From assembly GCA_920105625.2 (NCBI GenBank), contig OV050032.1, positions 10,001,629 to 10,065,628 of the forward strand: a DNA stretch of 64,000 nt, written 5' to 3'. A model generated the notes under the pieces. The model was not told the DNA's origin. It made no database searches and saw only the letters and a program-made list of their open reading frames with translations. A program made the position numbers and the translations under genes. Below, piece after piece: positions 19,664 to 33,930 of this stretch. This DNA comes from Clusia tigrina. Its lineage: Eukaryota; Arthropoda; Insecta; Diptera; Clusiidae. How positions within the stretch are numbered: position 1 is the first letter of the stretch; each line of letters opens with the position of its first letter.

Positions 19664-22600
19664 CTTGATAATTTTGGGGCCAAATAGTAGGTACATTCTG
19701 TAAAAGTAAGTTTAAATAAACGGGTATTAGAAGAGGCTTGTGTTGATCAATTGTTTGCATTTTCTCATTAATTGTACTTTGTTTATTATGCCACACTTAC
19801 CATTGGCACGCTATAGTACTGGTAAAATGGTTGATATTGCATTGAAGGTGGGTACATTGTTGGCACACCAGCGGCAGCTGCGGCTGCAAAATCAGTAACT
19901 GAACGTTAATAGAGAAAAAGAGATAAAGAATTGCATAAACAGCCAAAAACTCAATGATATTTAAATACCTGGTGGATAAACAGCTGCTGCGAATTGATCG
20001 ATAGGCATATTGCTTATCGGAGCTTGTGGAGTGGTGGCATAATACACAGCACCGTTGGTGGTCATAAGCGACTGAAAGAAAACCAAATTCAAAGAAGATT
20101 TTTTTATTTATAACGCAATTTCCTCATTTGCGAATTATTGTTAATTAATACTTACTTGCTTTTTAATAGCCGGAGCAATGTTTAGCTTACGGTCACGCAA
20201 TACGACGCATTCCCCCTGTGAAAGTGATACAACATACAATGAAAACGATTGCAATAAAAGGAGTCTATGTAAAAATTTGAAAAAAAATATAAAACAAAAT
20301 AATTCAAAATTTCAATCGCTCTTTCTATACAAAACACATTTCAAGGCAGTTCATTACAAAACGTTTTGAAAAAGAAAATGCTATATAGGCACTTGTAACA
20401 AACAAACTCGTGTAACAATTTTTGTCATTAAAAAAAAATCCAGTAAGAAGCTTTTTTCCAAATAAAATTAAAAATTTCAATAGGAAAAAAAAAGAAAAAA
20501 ATCATGTACGAAAAATTTTCAAGATTTCAATATATTTTTACTTTTTTTCTGTAAAGGCTATTTATAAAAAAAAAAATATACATGAGAAATTTTCAACGAC
20601 AAACAACGGAAACAGAAAAAACGTATTTATAGAACGGAACGATAAAAAAAATAATCAAGAAAACGTAACGAAAATCAACGGAACGAAAATAAATGAAGAA
20701 TTAGAAACACTAAAAATGTTGGCCCTTGGAGAGACCCTTCAAAACGCAAGAAAATTAAAACGTAAACGAAAACGTTAAAAATAAAAGTAAATTAAGTGAA
20801 CTAAACGAAATTTTTAATTGAGAACTTTTCATTAAAAAAGTAATTATAATTATAATTAAACGCAATTGAAACGCGTTACCAATGGTTAGGAGTAGTAACA
20901 AAAACAAAACTGCTTTAGAATGTGTTAAAAAATTTCTTATATAATTAAAATTAAAGAAAAACAAAACTTAGTTATACAAAAGGACACTACACAAAGTGGT
21001 AGAGTAGCGCTGCTTGTTGCTGCTGCTGCTGGCTGGCTGGCAACTGAACTCAACGCAATTGAACTCAACCGAATTGAATGGAGCGAACTGCAGAGAGAAC
21101 CGGCTGCTAACGAAATTATTATATATATACTTTTTTTTAGAAATTTTAAAACAATCTTTTTAATTTATATTCTTTTTAATTGAACTGATGTTTTTTTTTA
21201 TAAAGCGCAACAACAAAACGATTAGTAAACAAAACAAATACTTGGGAAAAACACTGAACTTTTTACACATCAGAAAGACGATCTCGTTACAATCGGCATC
21301 TAAGTACAACCAACAACAACATACAGAAAGCAGGACTCGGCAACGAGAGTCCCAGTCAAGTGAGCTGAGCTAGATGGCTAGTAGCGCCACTGCCCACACG
21401 CCGCATTTGTTGTTTGCATTTTTGTCTAGTACTACGGAAGGAATACTAATTTTGCATAATAACCAAGGTTATATAAAATATTTAATTGAATTGAATTGCA
21501 CTGAATACAACGAAAATATAACGCAAAATTGTTGGTGTTAGTGCGTGAGAAAAAAATCGGAAGAAACACTTTATATATGATAAAAATATATGCTATGGAA
21601 ACGGTTAAGAGTGGGAGGAGTATAGAAAGGATATGGAAATGTTGTGTAGCGGAAACAAAAACAAAATCGTCTCATTTGATTGTATGTAAGTAGTGCAGAG
21701 TAGGCTAAAGATGTGAAAAATGAAAACAATGAAATAGAAGAACTGTTATTGATGGAAACGACAGCCGCAAAAACTATCGAAATTGTGGAAAAATAAATCC
21801 ATGGAAAATGATAAAAAAAAGATAAGAAAAATAAATTTAATAAGAAAAATAAATTTAATAAGAAGAAAAATACAATGGAATAAAAATCATGAAATACGCA
21901 AAATATTTTAGATGTGCACACAAAAATAAAAATACAATGAAAATGTACAAAAAAAAATTTAAATATACACTCAAAAATTACAATACACAAAGAATTATAA
22001 CACAAAAAAATTATAATACACATAAAAATTATAATACACAAAATTATAATACACAAAATTATAATACACAAAAAAAATTATAAAAAATTTTGAAAATACC
22101 AAAAAAAAATACACAAATAATATATATACAACCAAAATTCCAATTGAAAAGCATTAAATTAATATAAAAAAAAAAATTAAGGAAAAGAAAGTTAAATGAA
22201 AATTAATTTTGAAATTCAATTCAATGAAAATCAAAAACTATAAAAAATTAGTATAAAAAAAGTATTAAAAGAAAATAAAAATTGAAAGTTAAATGAAAAT
22301 TTTAATTTTGAATGAAAGTTAAAAACTATAAAAAAAAAAATTAGTATAAAAAAAAGTATTAAAAGAAAATAAAGATTGAAAGTTAAATGAAATTTTTAAT
22401 TTTGAAATTCAATTCAGTGAAAATTAAAAATTTTAAAAGAAAAATTTAAAGAAAGTATTAAAAGAAAATAAAAAAATTAAATTAAAAGGAAGTTAATAAA
22501 ATAAGATAATTTTATGTTAAATGAAATTAATTTTGATTCAATGAAAATTAAAAACCAAAAAACAAAAAATACATAAAAAATATAATATATAAAAAAAGTT

Positions 22601-25600
22601 TGATATCAATCAAAAAATTTAAATAAAAAAAAGGAAAAACAATATCATAAAATACTAAATGTGATGAAAAGAAATAAAAACTATAAAACTAGTATAAGGA
22701 TCGAGAATACTGATGTGTAATACAGTGTTAGGGCGGTTGATAGATAGAAGGGTTAGGTAAAGAGTATAAAAAAAATTGGACAAAATTATTAATTCAACTG
22801 AAAAATGAATTGAAAGAAAAAATTCAAGAAAAAAAAACCATCATTCACTGAGTTTTCATAATTAAAACTTTGTTAGAACGTTTTTGTTTTAAATTTTTTC
22901 TCTCTTTACAAGGGCACTCTGGCGAAAAAAAAAATGGACACAAATTAAGGCAGAGGCTTTACAATACTTGAAAGAGGAAAAAAGAAAAAAGAGAGCATTC
23001 AATAAAAGCGCGTGGCATCTAAAGAGCGTATTTACTGTATGAGAGCAGGCAAACTAAAGTGTGAGGCTGAAACTTGGATGGAGATGCGGCTGTGGCTGTG
23101 GCTATGGCTATGGCTGTGGCTATGGCTGTGGCTGAGGCTGTGGGGTGGATGGGTTGTAGTAGTTGGCTGTGTTCGGAGAGAGAGACGGCATAAACAAATA
23201 AAAACTATTGCGGTCGCTGCTGCTCTGCTGCTGCTGGCAGGAAAATTGTTGAAATAGGTTAAGTAGCGAGTTAGAACGGAGATGTGGGGGAGCTATGAAG
23301 TGGTGGTGGTAGTGGGTGTTGTATATTAAAAGTGGAGCAATTAAAATATAAAAAAAATTCAAAAATTGCATATTCATGTCAAATTCAAACAACCACCCAC
23401 CCCCAGAGTAGTGAGTCAAAAATTTTGCTAAAGAAGTTGCCTTATTAACTGAGAGGAAACTGCCTCAGTTGCATCGACTGCGACCATTTAATTAAATTCT
23501 GAATGCAAGTTATCAACAAATGTGTGCATGGCATCCCCCACACTCTCATAGGACACGGCACACAGCACACAGCACACACCGCACACACAATGCTCATAGT
23601 CACGCTCACACACCCTAAGCGTGCGGCTTGGCGTAGGCATTCAAATTGGCGATTACAGCTAAAACGCAATTTACTGACAGCGACTGGCTACGATTGACTG
23701 ACTTGCAATGAAACTGAATTGCATTCTCAGGAAAGAAATTTAAATGAAATAAATTAAAAACGCTGCTATAAAACGTAACAATTTTGTGTCACTTTAAACA
23801 GACATTACATACGTAATGACGCTCTGACATTTGCATTACTCTACACGCAGGCTGAGAGGTGGTGGTAATTATAATAATTACAAAATAAAAGGCATTCTCA
23901 TTGTGTGGGCGTGAGCGATTTTGGCAAAACTTTTGCGATTTCTGTTGGGGTTGGTTGGTATTTCATTTTAATTTCGTTATGCCAGCAGGCATGTGTGGGC
24001 ATGCAAGAGCGCACCCCAACCAACGGACAGCCTCCTCCCCTACTCCTCTGCTGGTTCTCAGGCACACTTAACGTAAGTCTATACTTGATCTCCAGCATAA
24101 GGCAGGGAGGGCTGTCAAAACTAATTTAAGAAAATGGAAAATGTGCTGCGGTCCTAATATTTAACGCCCCTGCCTTAAAGTACATACTATTAACAATTAA
24201 TTAACATATTTTATTGGAGCTGTGTTGCTACACGTTTTCAAATATTTACACTTTTTTGCTCCTCTGCTAATTCTTACGCTACAAATGAATGAAATTTCAA
24301 AGGAACGCAACATAAAAAAAAATAAAAAAAATTCAATTGTTTATCTCTTTAAGTGAATATTTGTAAATTTTAACTAACTAAATTTTATACTATTTTGTAC
24401 GAGTAGTATTGTTAACTACCAGAGTAACTTGAAACGCGTTATAACCATAAAAAATGTTTGCTCTTCTAACAAAAGAAAACAAAAACAAAACAACCAAAAC
24501 ACCAGTGCGTAAACGGTTGGAAACAACAAATTTTAATTATAGAAAAATCAGAAACAAATATAATAAATTGTTAAAATAAAATCTGTAGTAAGGAAACGCT
24601 GAACGTTAAACGTTATGTAAATGTGTGGAACAAAGTTTTAATTAAGAAACAATTTTTGTAACGCCATTTCTTTAAACACAACGGAACGAGAACGTTTAAG
24701 TGTAAATTTTTAGATTTTTTGTTTTGCTTGTTTGCTGATTATTTGAGTATTATTTAATAAGTAAAGAAAAAACAAGGAATAAAAATGAAATATAGAAAAC
24801 TTAACGAAAAACGAAAAAAACAAATGTTTAAAGAATCTTCCCTGCATTTAAAATGTTTCATCTGTTCATAGAGGAATAGTAGAATAGTAGTAGTAGTAGT
24901 ATTGGTGGTGGTGGTGGTGGTGGTGGTGGTGTTTGTAGTAGTAGTAATAGTAGTAGTATTGGTGGTGGTGGTGGTGGTGATAGTAGTAGCAGAATGGAGG
25001 AAACATTTTATCATAATATCAGTTTATACGATGGGTATGTATCACCAATGATGCACGAACGTAGGCTCTCATGCATATCACGATCGATTGATCATTGGCT
25101 TTGGCTTTGTGGCTTTAATGGCCTACTATACAACAAGTAAATGCGCACGAGCAGTGGAGTGGTGGCGGCGGCGGCGGCGGTGGTGGTGTTGTTGTTATGA
25201 GTTTCTCTTTATATTTGTTCAAATATTATTTATGTTTTTTTTTTTTTATTATATATATTTATTTTTGTATTTTGTTTTTTTAGGAACTCAATCGAAATAT
25301 CCACCACACTTTCGCACGAAGCCCCCCTCTTTCTTTCTTTCTTTCTTTCTCTCTCTCTCTCACTCTCTCTCCCTCCCTTACTCAGCTGACTGCTTTGATA
25401 TTGCTTTTCATGCCTTGCCTTTTTCTGTTCTTTTGCTATTTGCCTTGGCATATTATATGCTCACAGAGAAAGAAGTGGCTCAGACACAACTGTTAATTTC
25501 ATGTATATGCCTAAATGGAAGATATAATAATTGTAAAAAAATAAGAAAAAAATAAATAAACTTTGCATTAATAAAATTTATCACACAACTTTTTGGCTAA

Positions 25601-26401
25601 TCATTAGATAATTTCTTTCATCTTTTTCTTTTTAATTAACAATAGTATATATTTTTTTTTCTCAGAGCTTTTCATTAAAATTTCTTATTGTTACTTCTAA
25701 AACTGCTTTTATTGTTAACTTAATACAAAATACTCATCTGCTATTTGGCACACCCGTCCAAAATTAGCAATACTGTCTACTTAATTACGCGTAGTACGAA
25801 ATGAATTAATGCTCATATCGTACTCTCAAACAATATAGAAGCGTAAAAAGCGTAGGTAGTTTTATACTTACATCCGTCTGGAGCCGTTGAGCCTCTTGTT
25901 CGGTTTCGAAAGTCACAAAACCGTAACCCTTGCTGACGCCGGCTCGATCCACTATAATCTTAGTAGACTTGACATTGCCGTAGGCCGAGAATACGCGGCA
26001 CAAGTCAGACTCGGTTGTGTCTCCGCTGTGTACGGAAGGAAAAAATAAATTAGGAATTTTATTAGTACATATTGTTGAAAATAATTGATGTGTGGTGTTT
26101 TATTCGAATTCGAGAATGTGTTTCAGTCTTATTCATTCCCCCCGTCCGTCGGTCAGTCGGTCCATCGGTCCGTCGGTCAGTCGGTCCGTCGGTCAGTCTG
26201 TACGTTCGTTCTCGTTCTCGTTCTCGTTACTCACCTAATGCCGCCGACAAAAATGCGATTTGGTATTAGAGTACCGTACTTGGGCGCATTGAGTGGCGCT
26301 TCCAAAGCTGCAGCTGCGCTGGCTGCTGCGGCTGCTGCTGCGGCTGCAGAAGTTGGAGCACCGGTGGGAGGTGCTGTGGCCATTTTATGCACGGCTTGCG
26401 G
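19664..26401 (-). CDS. bol: boule, DAZ-family RNA-binding protein (3' end missing)
   Basis: Boule is a germline cytoplasmic RNA-binding protein needed for meiotic entry in fly spermatocytes, acting as a translational regulator. Six minus-strand exons splice in phase: 26401-26235 (likely ATG at 26383), 26025-25872, 20215-20156, 20071-19969, 19883-19801 and 19697-19664. They encode about 194 residues: an Ala-rich N-terminus (residues 10-27), an RRM with RNP2 IFVGGI (44-49) and RNP1 KGYGFVTF (82-89), then the DAZ-motif region with YQPFYQYYSVPM and NVPTIWPQNYQ. The sequence matches what I recall of Drosophila Boule almost throughout. The last exon ends in phase 1 (CAA G), so a further exon starting AA is needed; it was not found with confidence. 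The first exon begins after a good acceptor (branch-like CTAAT, then CAG) and has in-frame PQAVHK before the ATG, so an upstream exon probably exists and could shift the start. The Drosophila segment PNPLQ between KKQ and the next block is absent here. Confidence 0.95.
21973..22082. repeat. Short minisatellite of AATTATAATACACA units
   Basis: The motif AATTATAATACACA recurs at least five times with variable A-tract spacers, giving units of about 15-21 bp. Confidence 0.8.
22187..22520. repeat. Degenerate tandem array, about 95-bp unit
   Basis: GAAAGTTAAATGAA starts at 22187, 22284 and 22378. Each copy is followed by the same order of blocks: TTTTGAA, TTCAATTCA, AAAACTATAAAAAA, TTAGTATAAAAAAA and GTATTAAAAGAAAATAAA. 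A fourth decayed copy follows. The array lies inside the large boule intron. Confidence 0.8.
24884..24990. repeat. Mixed (GTA)n/(GGT)n trinucleotide repeat
   Basis: Alternating runs of TAG/GTA and GGT. The poly-Thr open frame on the minus strand is an artefact. Confidence 0.9.
26130..26230. repeat. Octamer and hexamer repeats filling the small boule intron
   Basis: GGTCCGTC/GGTCAGTC octamers (about 26138-26205) are followed by TCTCGT hexamers (about 26206-26229). They occupy half of the 209-bp intron at 26026-26234, and the hexamers begin within a few bases of the splice donor, where the minus strand reads AACGAG repeated. Confidence 0.9.
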
Positions 26402-28209
26402 CTGGAGTTTGAAATTAGTAAAGGGCAAAATTTTGACGACTTTATTTACAACTCTCAGGGGAAAAATACCAAATCTAAAGATTTGGTGCTGACTGGATTC
26501 CGTGTGCGTTCGGGCGTACGGGTATGCGTGCGTAAATGCGTTCGCTTGTTTGACTGCGGATATATTTCTATTGCGTGTAGATACAGTATTATATACTTAT
26601 AATACGTATTTTATAATGATATACTTTGAAGATTTGAGTGACAAGAGATCTGTAAATATATAAACAAAATTCAAAATTATTATTATAATATAGAAAAATA
26701 AAATTAATATAAAAATAACTTAATTTATATTAACACATATAGGAAAAAATAAAAGGAAGAATCACGAGCCGCGAAGACGACATTTTTAAGTTGATTTCAA
26801 AATTGCATTTACCAGCAATGGCAACATCATCAACAACAACAACAACAACAACAACAACAGTAAAGTGATATATTTTAAACATGACTATAAATAAATGCAC
26901 TGCTCTGACGGTGCCCGCTTGGGAGTAAGATCTTCAGACACTTGAGCCAACCAACAGAAGAACAACATCAAGTGCTAAATAAGCGCGCGCACACGTTGCG
27001 ATATGATTTATGTCAGGGGTACTCTACTCTTTTAGAAGTTTCTGTTCGAGCACATTTTTACATGCGTTTAGTGAATCTTTTCGAAACTAAATTCAATACA
27101 ACCACGATAACGACAACGACGACTACGACAACGAGGACAACAACAACAGCAACAACAACAACAAAAGCAACAAGAACAAAACCCATATGAACAACAACGG
27201 CAACCAGAAGAGAACGAGGTTTATTTATATAGAAATAGCAGACATTAGCTATTTTTTTGATTTCATTTATTTTGCATTTAAATAATTTTTCAGACGCCAT
27301 TTCGAATTCTAAAAATATAAAACGAAAACTCAAAAACAAAAACAAACCAAAAAACGAAAAAAAATAACTAGGAAAAAAAGGAAAATGAACAAAAAAAAGA
27401 ACTTTAGCCTGCCTGTGCGGGACTATTATGTTGAAACACATTTCAATGTGGAAAATAGAGAAGATTTTCACGTCTTCAGCGACAACACACAGAGCGGCAC
27501 ACACTCTCGGGCACACACACGCACACACTCATAGATGAACATGTACCGAAGAAGTCGCATGCTCAGAATCTCTGTGAATTCAACTTGAAAAGGACGCGAC
27601 GGCGGCGTGAGTATTTTCAGCTCATGGCCCCGGATAAACCCAAAAAGAAACATAAGTATTCAATTTGATAGTTGTGGTCAAATTGTCTGCCGCTCGCTCA
27701 CAGGTGCTGTAAAAGTATCAAAAGGTCATTGGGGAGAAATTACCTATGCTAAATCAATCACACATTTTAATCGTTTGCCATTGCTGACCAACTCTCTCTC
27801 TCTCCTCTCCGACCCTGCTCCGACCGCAGCCATATAATTTGATATTTTATCAGCACCTAGTGTTAATTCAGTCACATATGCAGGGCGGTGGTGGGCGTGC
27901 TGTTGTTGTTGGCGTTGGTGTTGGCTGGGGTAGTTCTGGTTGTAGATGTGAGGCATGTGGCATAGATGGACATTAAAATGTCATCAAATTAGACACAAAC
28001 TAAAAGCCTAATTGACTCTTGATGAATAAAACGAACGGGGTGGTCGGGTCTTTGTAATTGCTGGTTGCCGGTGTATATGTTTGGATCCGTGCACATAATA
28101 ACATTATTAAGTAAAAATTATACAATTCGTGTTTTGTGGACGGTTCTTTAGCCGGTTCAGACAAATGGCACAAATAACAATCGTTACTTGGTGTAATTTT
28201 GGTGATGGT
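26402..28209. other. Probable boule 5' intron or upstream DNA
   Basis: Non-coding. Contains a (CAA)n tract (about 26829-26860) and AAC/ACG repeats (about 27098-27180), which create poly-Thr frames. No first exon or promoter for boule could be picked out by eye. Confidence 0.5.
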
Positions 28210-29135
28210 GGTATTTGTGTCAGCATTGGTCTCAGTATTGGTATTGGTATTGGTATTGGTATTGGTATTGGTATTGGGTGCTAGAATTTGTATTTGTATA
28301 TGTATTTGTATTGGTATTGGTATTTGTATGGGTGTTCGTCCTGGTATTGCTATTGGTATTGCTATTGGTATTGGTATTGGTATTGGTACTGGTATTGGTA
28401 TTGGTGCTAGAATTTGTATTTGTATTTGTATATGTATTTGTATTGGTATTGGTATTTGTAAGGGTGTTCGTCCTGGTATTGCTATTGGTATTGCTATTGG
28501 TTTTGGGATTGGTATTGGTACTGGTATTGGTATTGGTGCTAGAATTTGTATTTGTATATGTATTTGTATTTTTCTTTGGTATTGGTATTTGTATGGGTGT
28601 TCGTCCTGGTATTGCTATTGGTATTGGGATTGGTATTGGGATTGGTATTGGTACTGGTATTGGTATTGGTACTGGTATTGGTATTGGTACTGGTATTGGT
28701 ATTGGTGCTAGAATTTGTATTTGTATATGTATTTGTATTTGTATTGGTATTGGTATTTGTATGGGTGTTCGTCCTGGTATTGCTATTGGTATTGGGATTG
28801 GTATTGGGATTGGTATTGGTACTGGTATTGGTATTGGTACTGGTACTGGTATTGGGCTAGAATTTGTATTTGTATATGTATTTGTATTGGTATTGGTATT
28901 TGTATGGGCGTTCGTCCTGGTATTGCTATTGGTATTGGGATTGGTATTGGTATTGGTACTGGTACTGGTATTGGGCTAGAATTTGTATTTGTATATGTAT
29001 TGGTATTGGTATTTGTATGGGTGTTCGTCCTGGTATTGCTATTGGTATTGTTATTGTTATTGATAGTGGTATTGGTATTGGTATTGGTATTGGTATTGGT
29101 ATTGGTATTGGTATTGATATTAGCATTGGTATTGG
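28210..29135. repeat. GGTATT array with a higher-order repeat unit
   Basis: The base unit is GGTATT with GGGATT, GGTACT and TGTATT variants. A distinctive segment beginning GCTAGAATTTG and containing TGGGTGTTCGTCCTGG recurs at 28280, 28406, 28538, 28707, 28856 and 28975, a spacing of 119-169 bp. This is a six-copy higher-order repeat whose copies differ in how many hexamers they hold. All three plus-strand frames stay open over long runs (up to 254 codons of Gly/Ile, Leu/Val or Tyr/Trp) because the hexamer lacks stops, so no protein is implied. Confidence 0.92.
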
Positions 29136-29249
29136 GATAATAAATCTATGGAAGTTCTGCTCGCATTTATATACAAATGATTCGAAAACAAAAGTAACGA
29201 GCATTTTATGTTGTAACTCCTAGGAATTTTTTGTTTGGCTGTAAGTAGT

Positions 29250-30076
29250 ACGAATCCCTCTCATACCATCACAACAACAATCGCTTTATACGCGTGAAAG
29301 AAGCCCACTGGAGGATAATTTTTATATTGCTGAGAATCTCTTTCAATGCCAGGGATAGCTATATGGCAGGGGCGTGTGCCGGCGTTTCTGGCGGCTGCGT
29401 CAGCTAGCTCGTTGCCCTCAATGCCTTGGTGGCTGGGGACCCACAGTAATTTTATTTTGCTGGCAGATTTAATGCAAATTTCACATATTTCAGCGAGTAA
29501 ATTGTTATTGTATAGATTTTGTATCCCCATGGTTGATATAGGCTGTCAGTAGCGATTACAAACTTCCCTATGTTGGTCTGTGCATATTTTGCCGTTTCAA
29601 AGACCGTGACTGCTTCAGCTGCAAATACAGAATAAGATGGGAGTATGCCTGTTGATTCGAATTGACAACGTCTTCGATCCGTCGGTATATAACCATCTCC
29701 AGTTCTTCCGGTTGCGGATAGTTCTTTCATAAACAGTTTATAAACTGTGCAGCTAGTGGTTAGTTTGCTCTGTTGGTGAAGTGCGGTGCTGATTGATAAA
29801 TGCTTTAGTAACCAGGGAGCTGTCGAGCCGATTTTGTTTTGAGAGCTGGGTGTATCGATGTTATGTTGCTTGCAGAGTGAAATACATCTTCGTAGTGTAG
29901 ACATCACCTTAAATGTGCGTACGTTTTCTTAAAAACTTTTTGAAGGATAGTATTAGTTGTGCACAGAAGTTTTGGTATAAGTTTTAGCGTTGTTTGTACA
30001 ACTCTTTCGGAGATTGATGGCAATCCTGCTTCAGCTAATATACATTTAGTTGGGCTGGTCGGAAAAGCGTTAATAT
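29250..30076 (-). pseudogene. Broken non-LTR retrotransposon: RT tail plus RNase H
   Basis: On the minus strand the order is as follows. First comes the end of a reverse-transcriptase ORF (30074-29904, with [20 protein letters not shown], typical of the region after the RT domain). A linker follows, then an RNase H domain whose motifs lie in different frames: YTDGSK near 29690-29672, FAAEA, ATDS, and VPSHQGIEGNELADAA (about 29420). At least two frameshifts separate them, so it is inactive. Elements of the I/LOA/R1-like clades carry RNase H after the RT; I cannot choose among them. The copy is 5' truncated next to the (TA)n tract at 30085, and its 3' side lies about 100 bp from the GGTATT array. 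Confidence 0.85.
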
Positions 30077-30077
30077 A

Positions 30078-33930
<3,853 letters not shown>

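Larger units (their letters stand above)
20216..25871 (-). other. 5.66-kb boule intron splitting the RRM region
   Basis: Runs from donor GTAAGT (after residue D of LQTD) to acceptor CACAG before GECVVLRD. It contains A-rich tandem arrays, trinucleotide repeats and TG-rich stretches. I see no nested gene. The minus-strand frame at 21571-22071 is a product of A-rich repeats. Confidence 0.85.

Noticed and set aside
26401..26428. Start of boule upstream of 26401 in the open frame (PFTNFK)
   Set aside because: The first codon is not ATG, and the stretch reads as branch point plus acceptor (ACTAAT then CCAG) of an upstream intron.
28215..28979. 254-codon open frame rich in Leu/Val and Gly/Ile
   Set aside because: Every frame is open because the GGTATT hexamer has no stops; there is no independent coding evidence.
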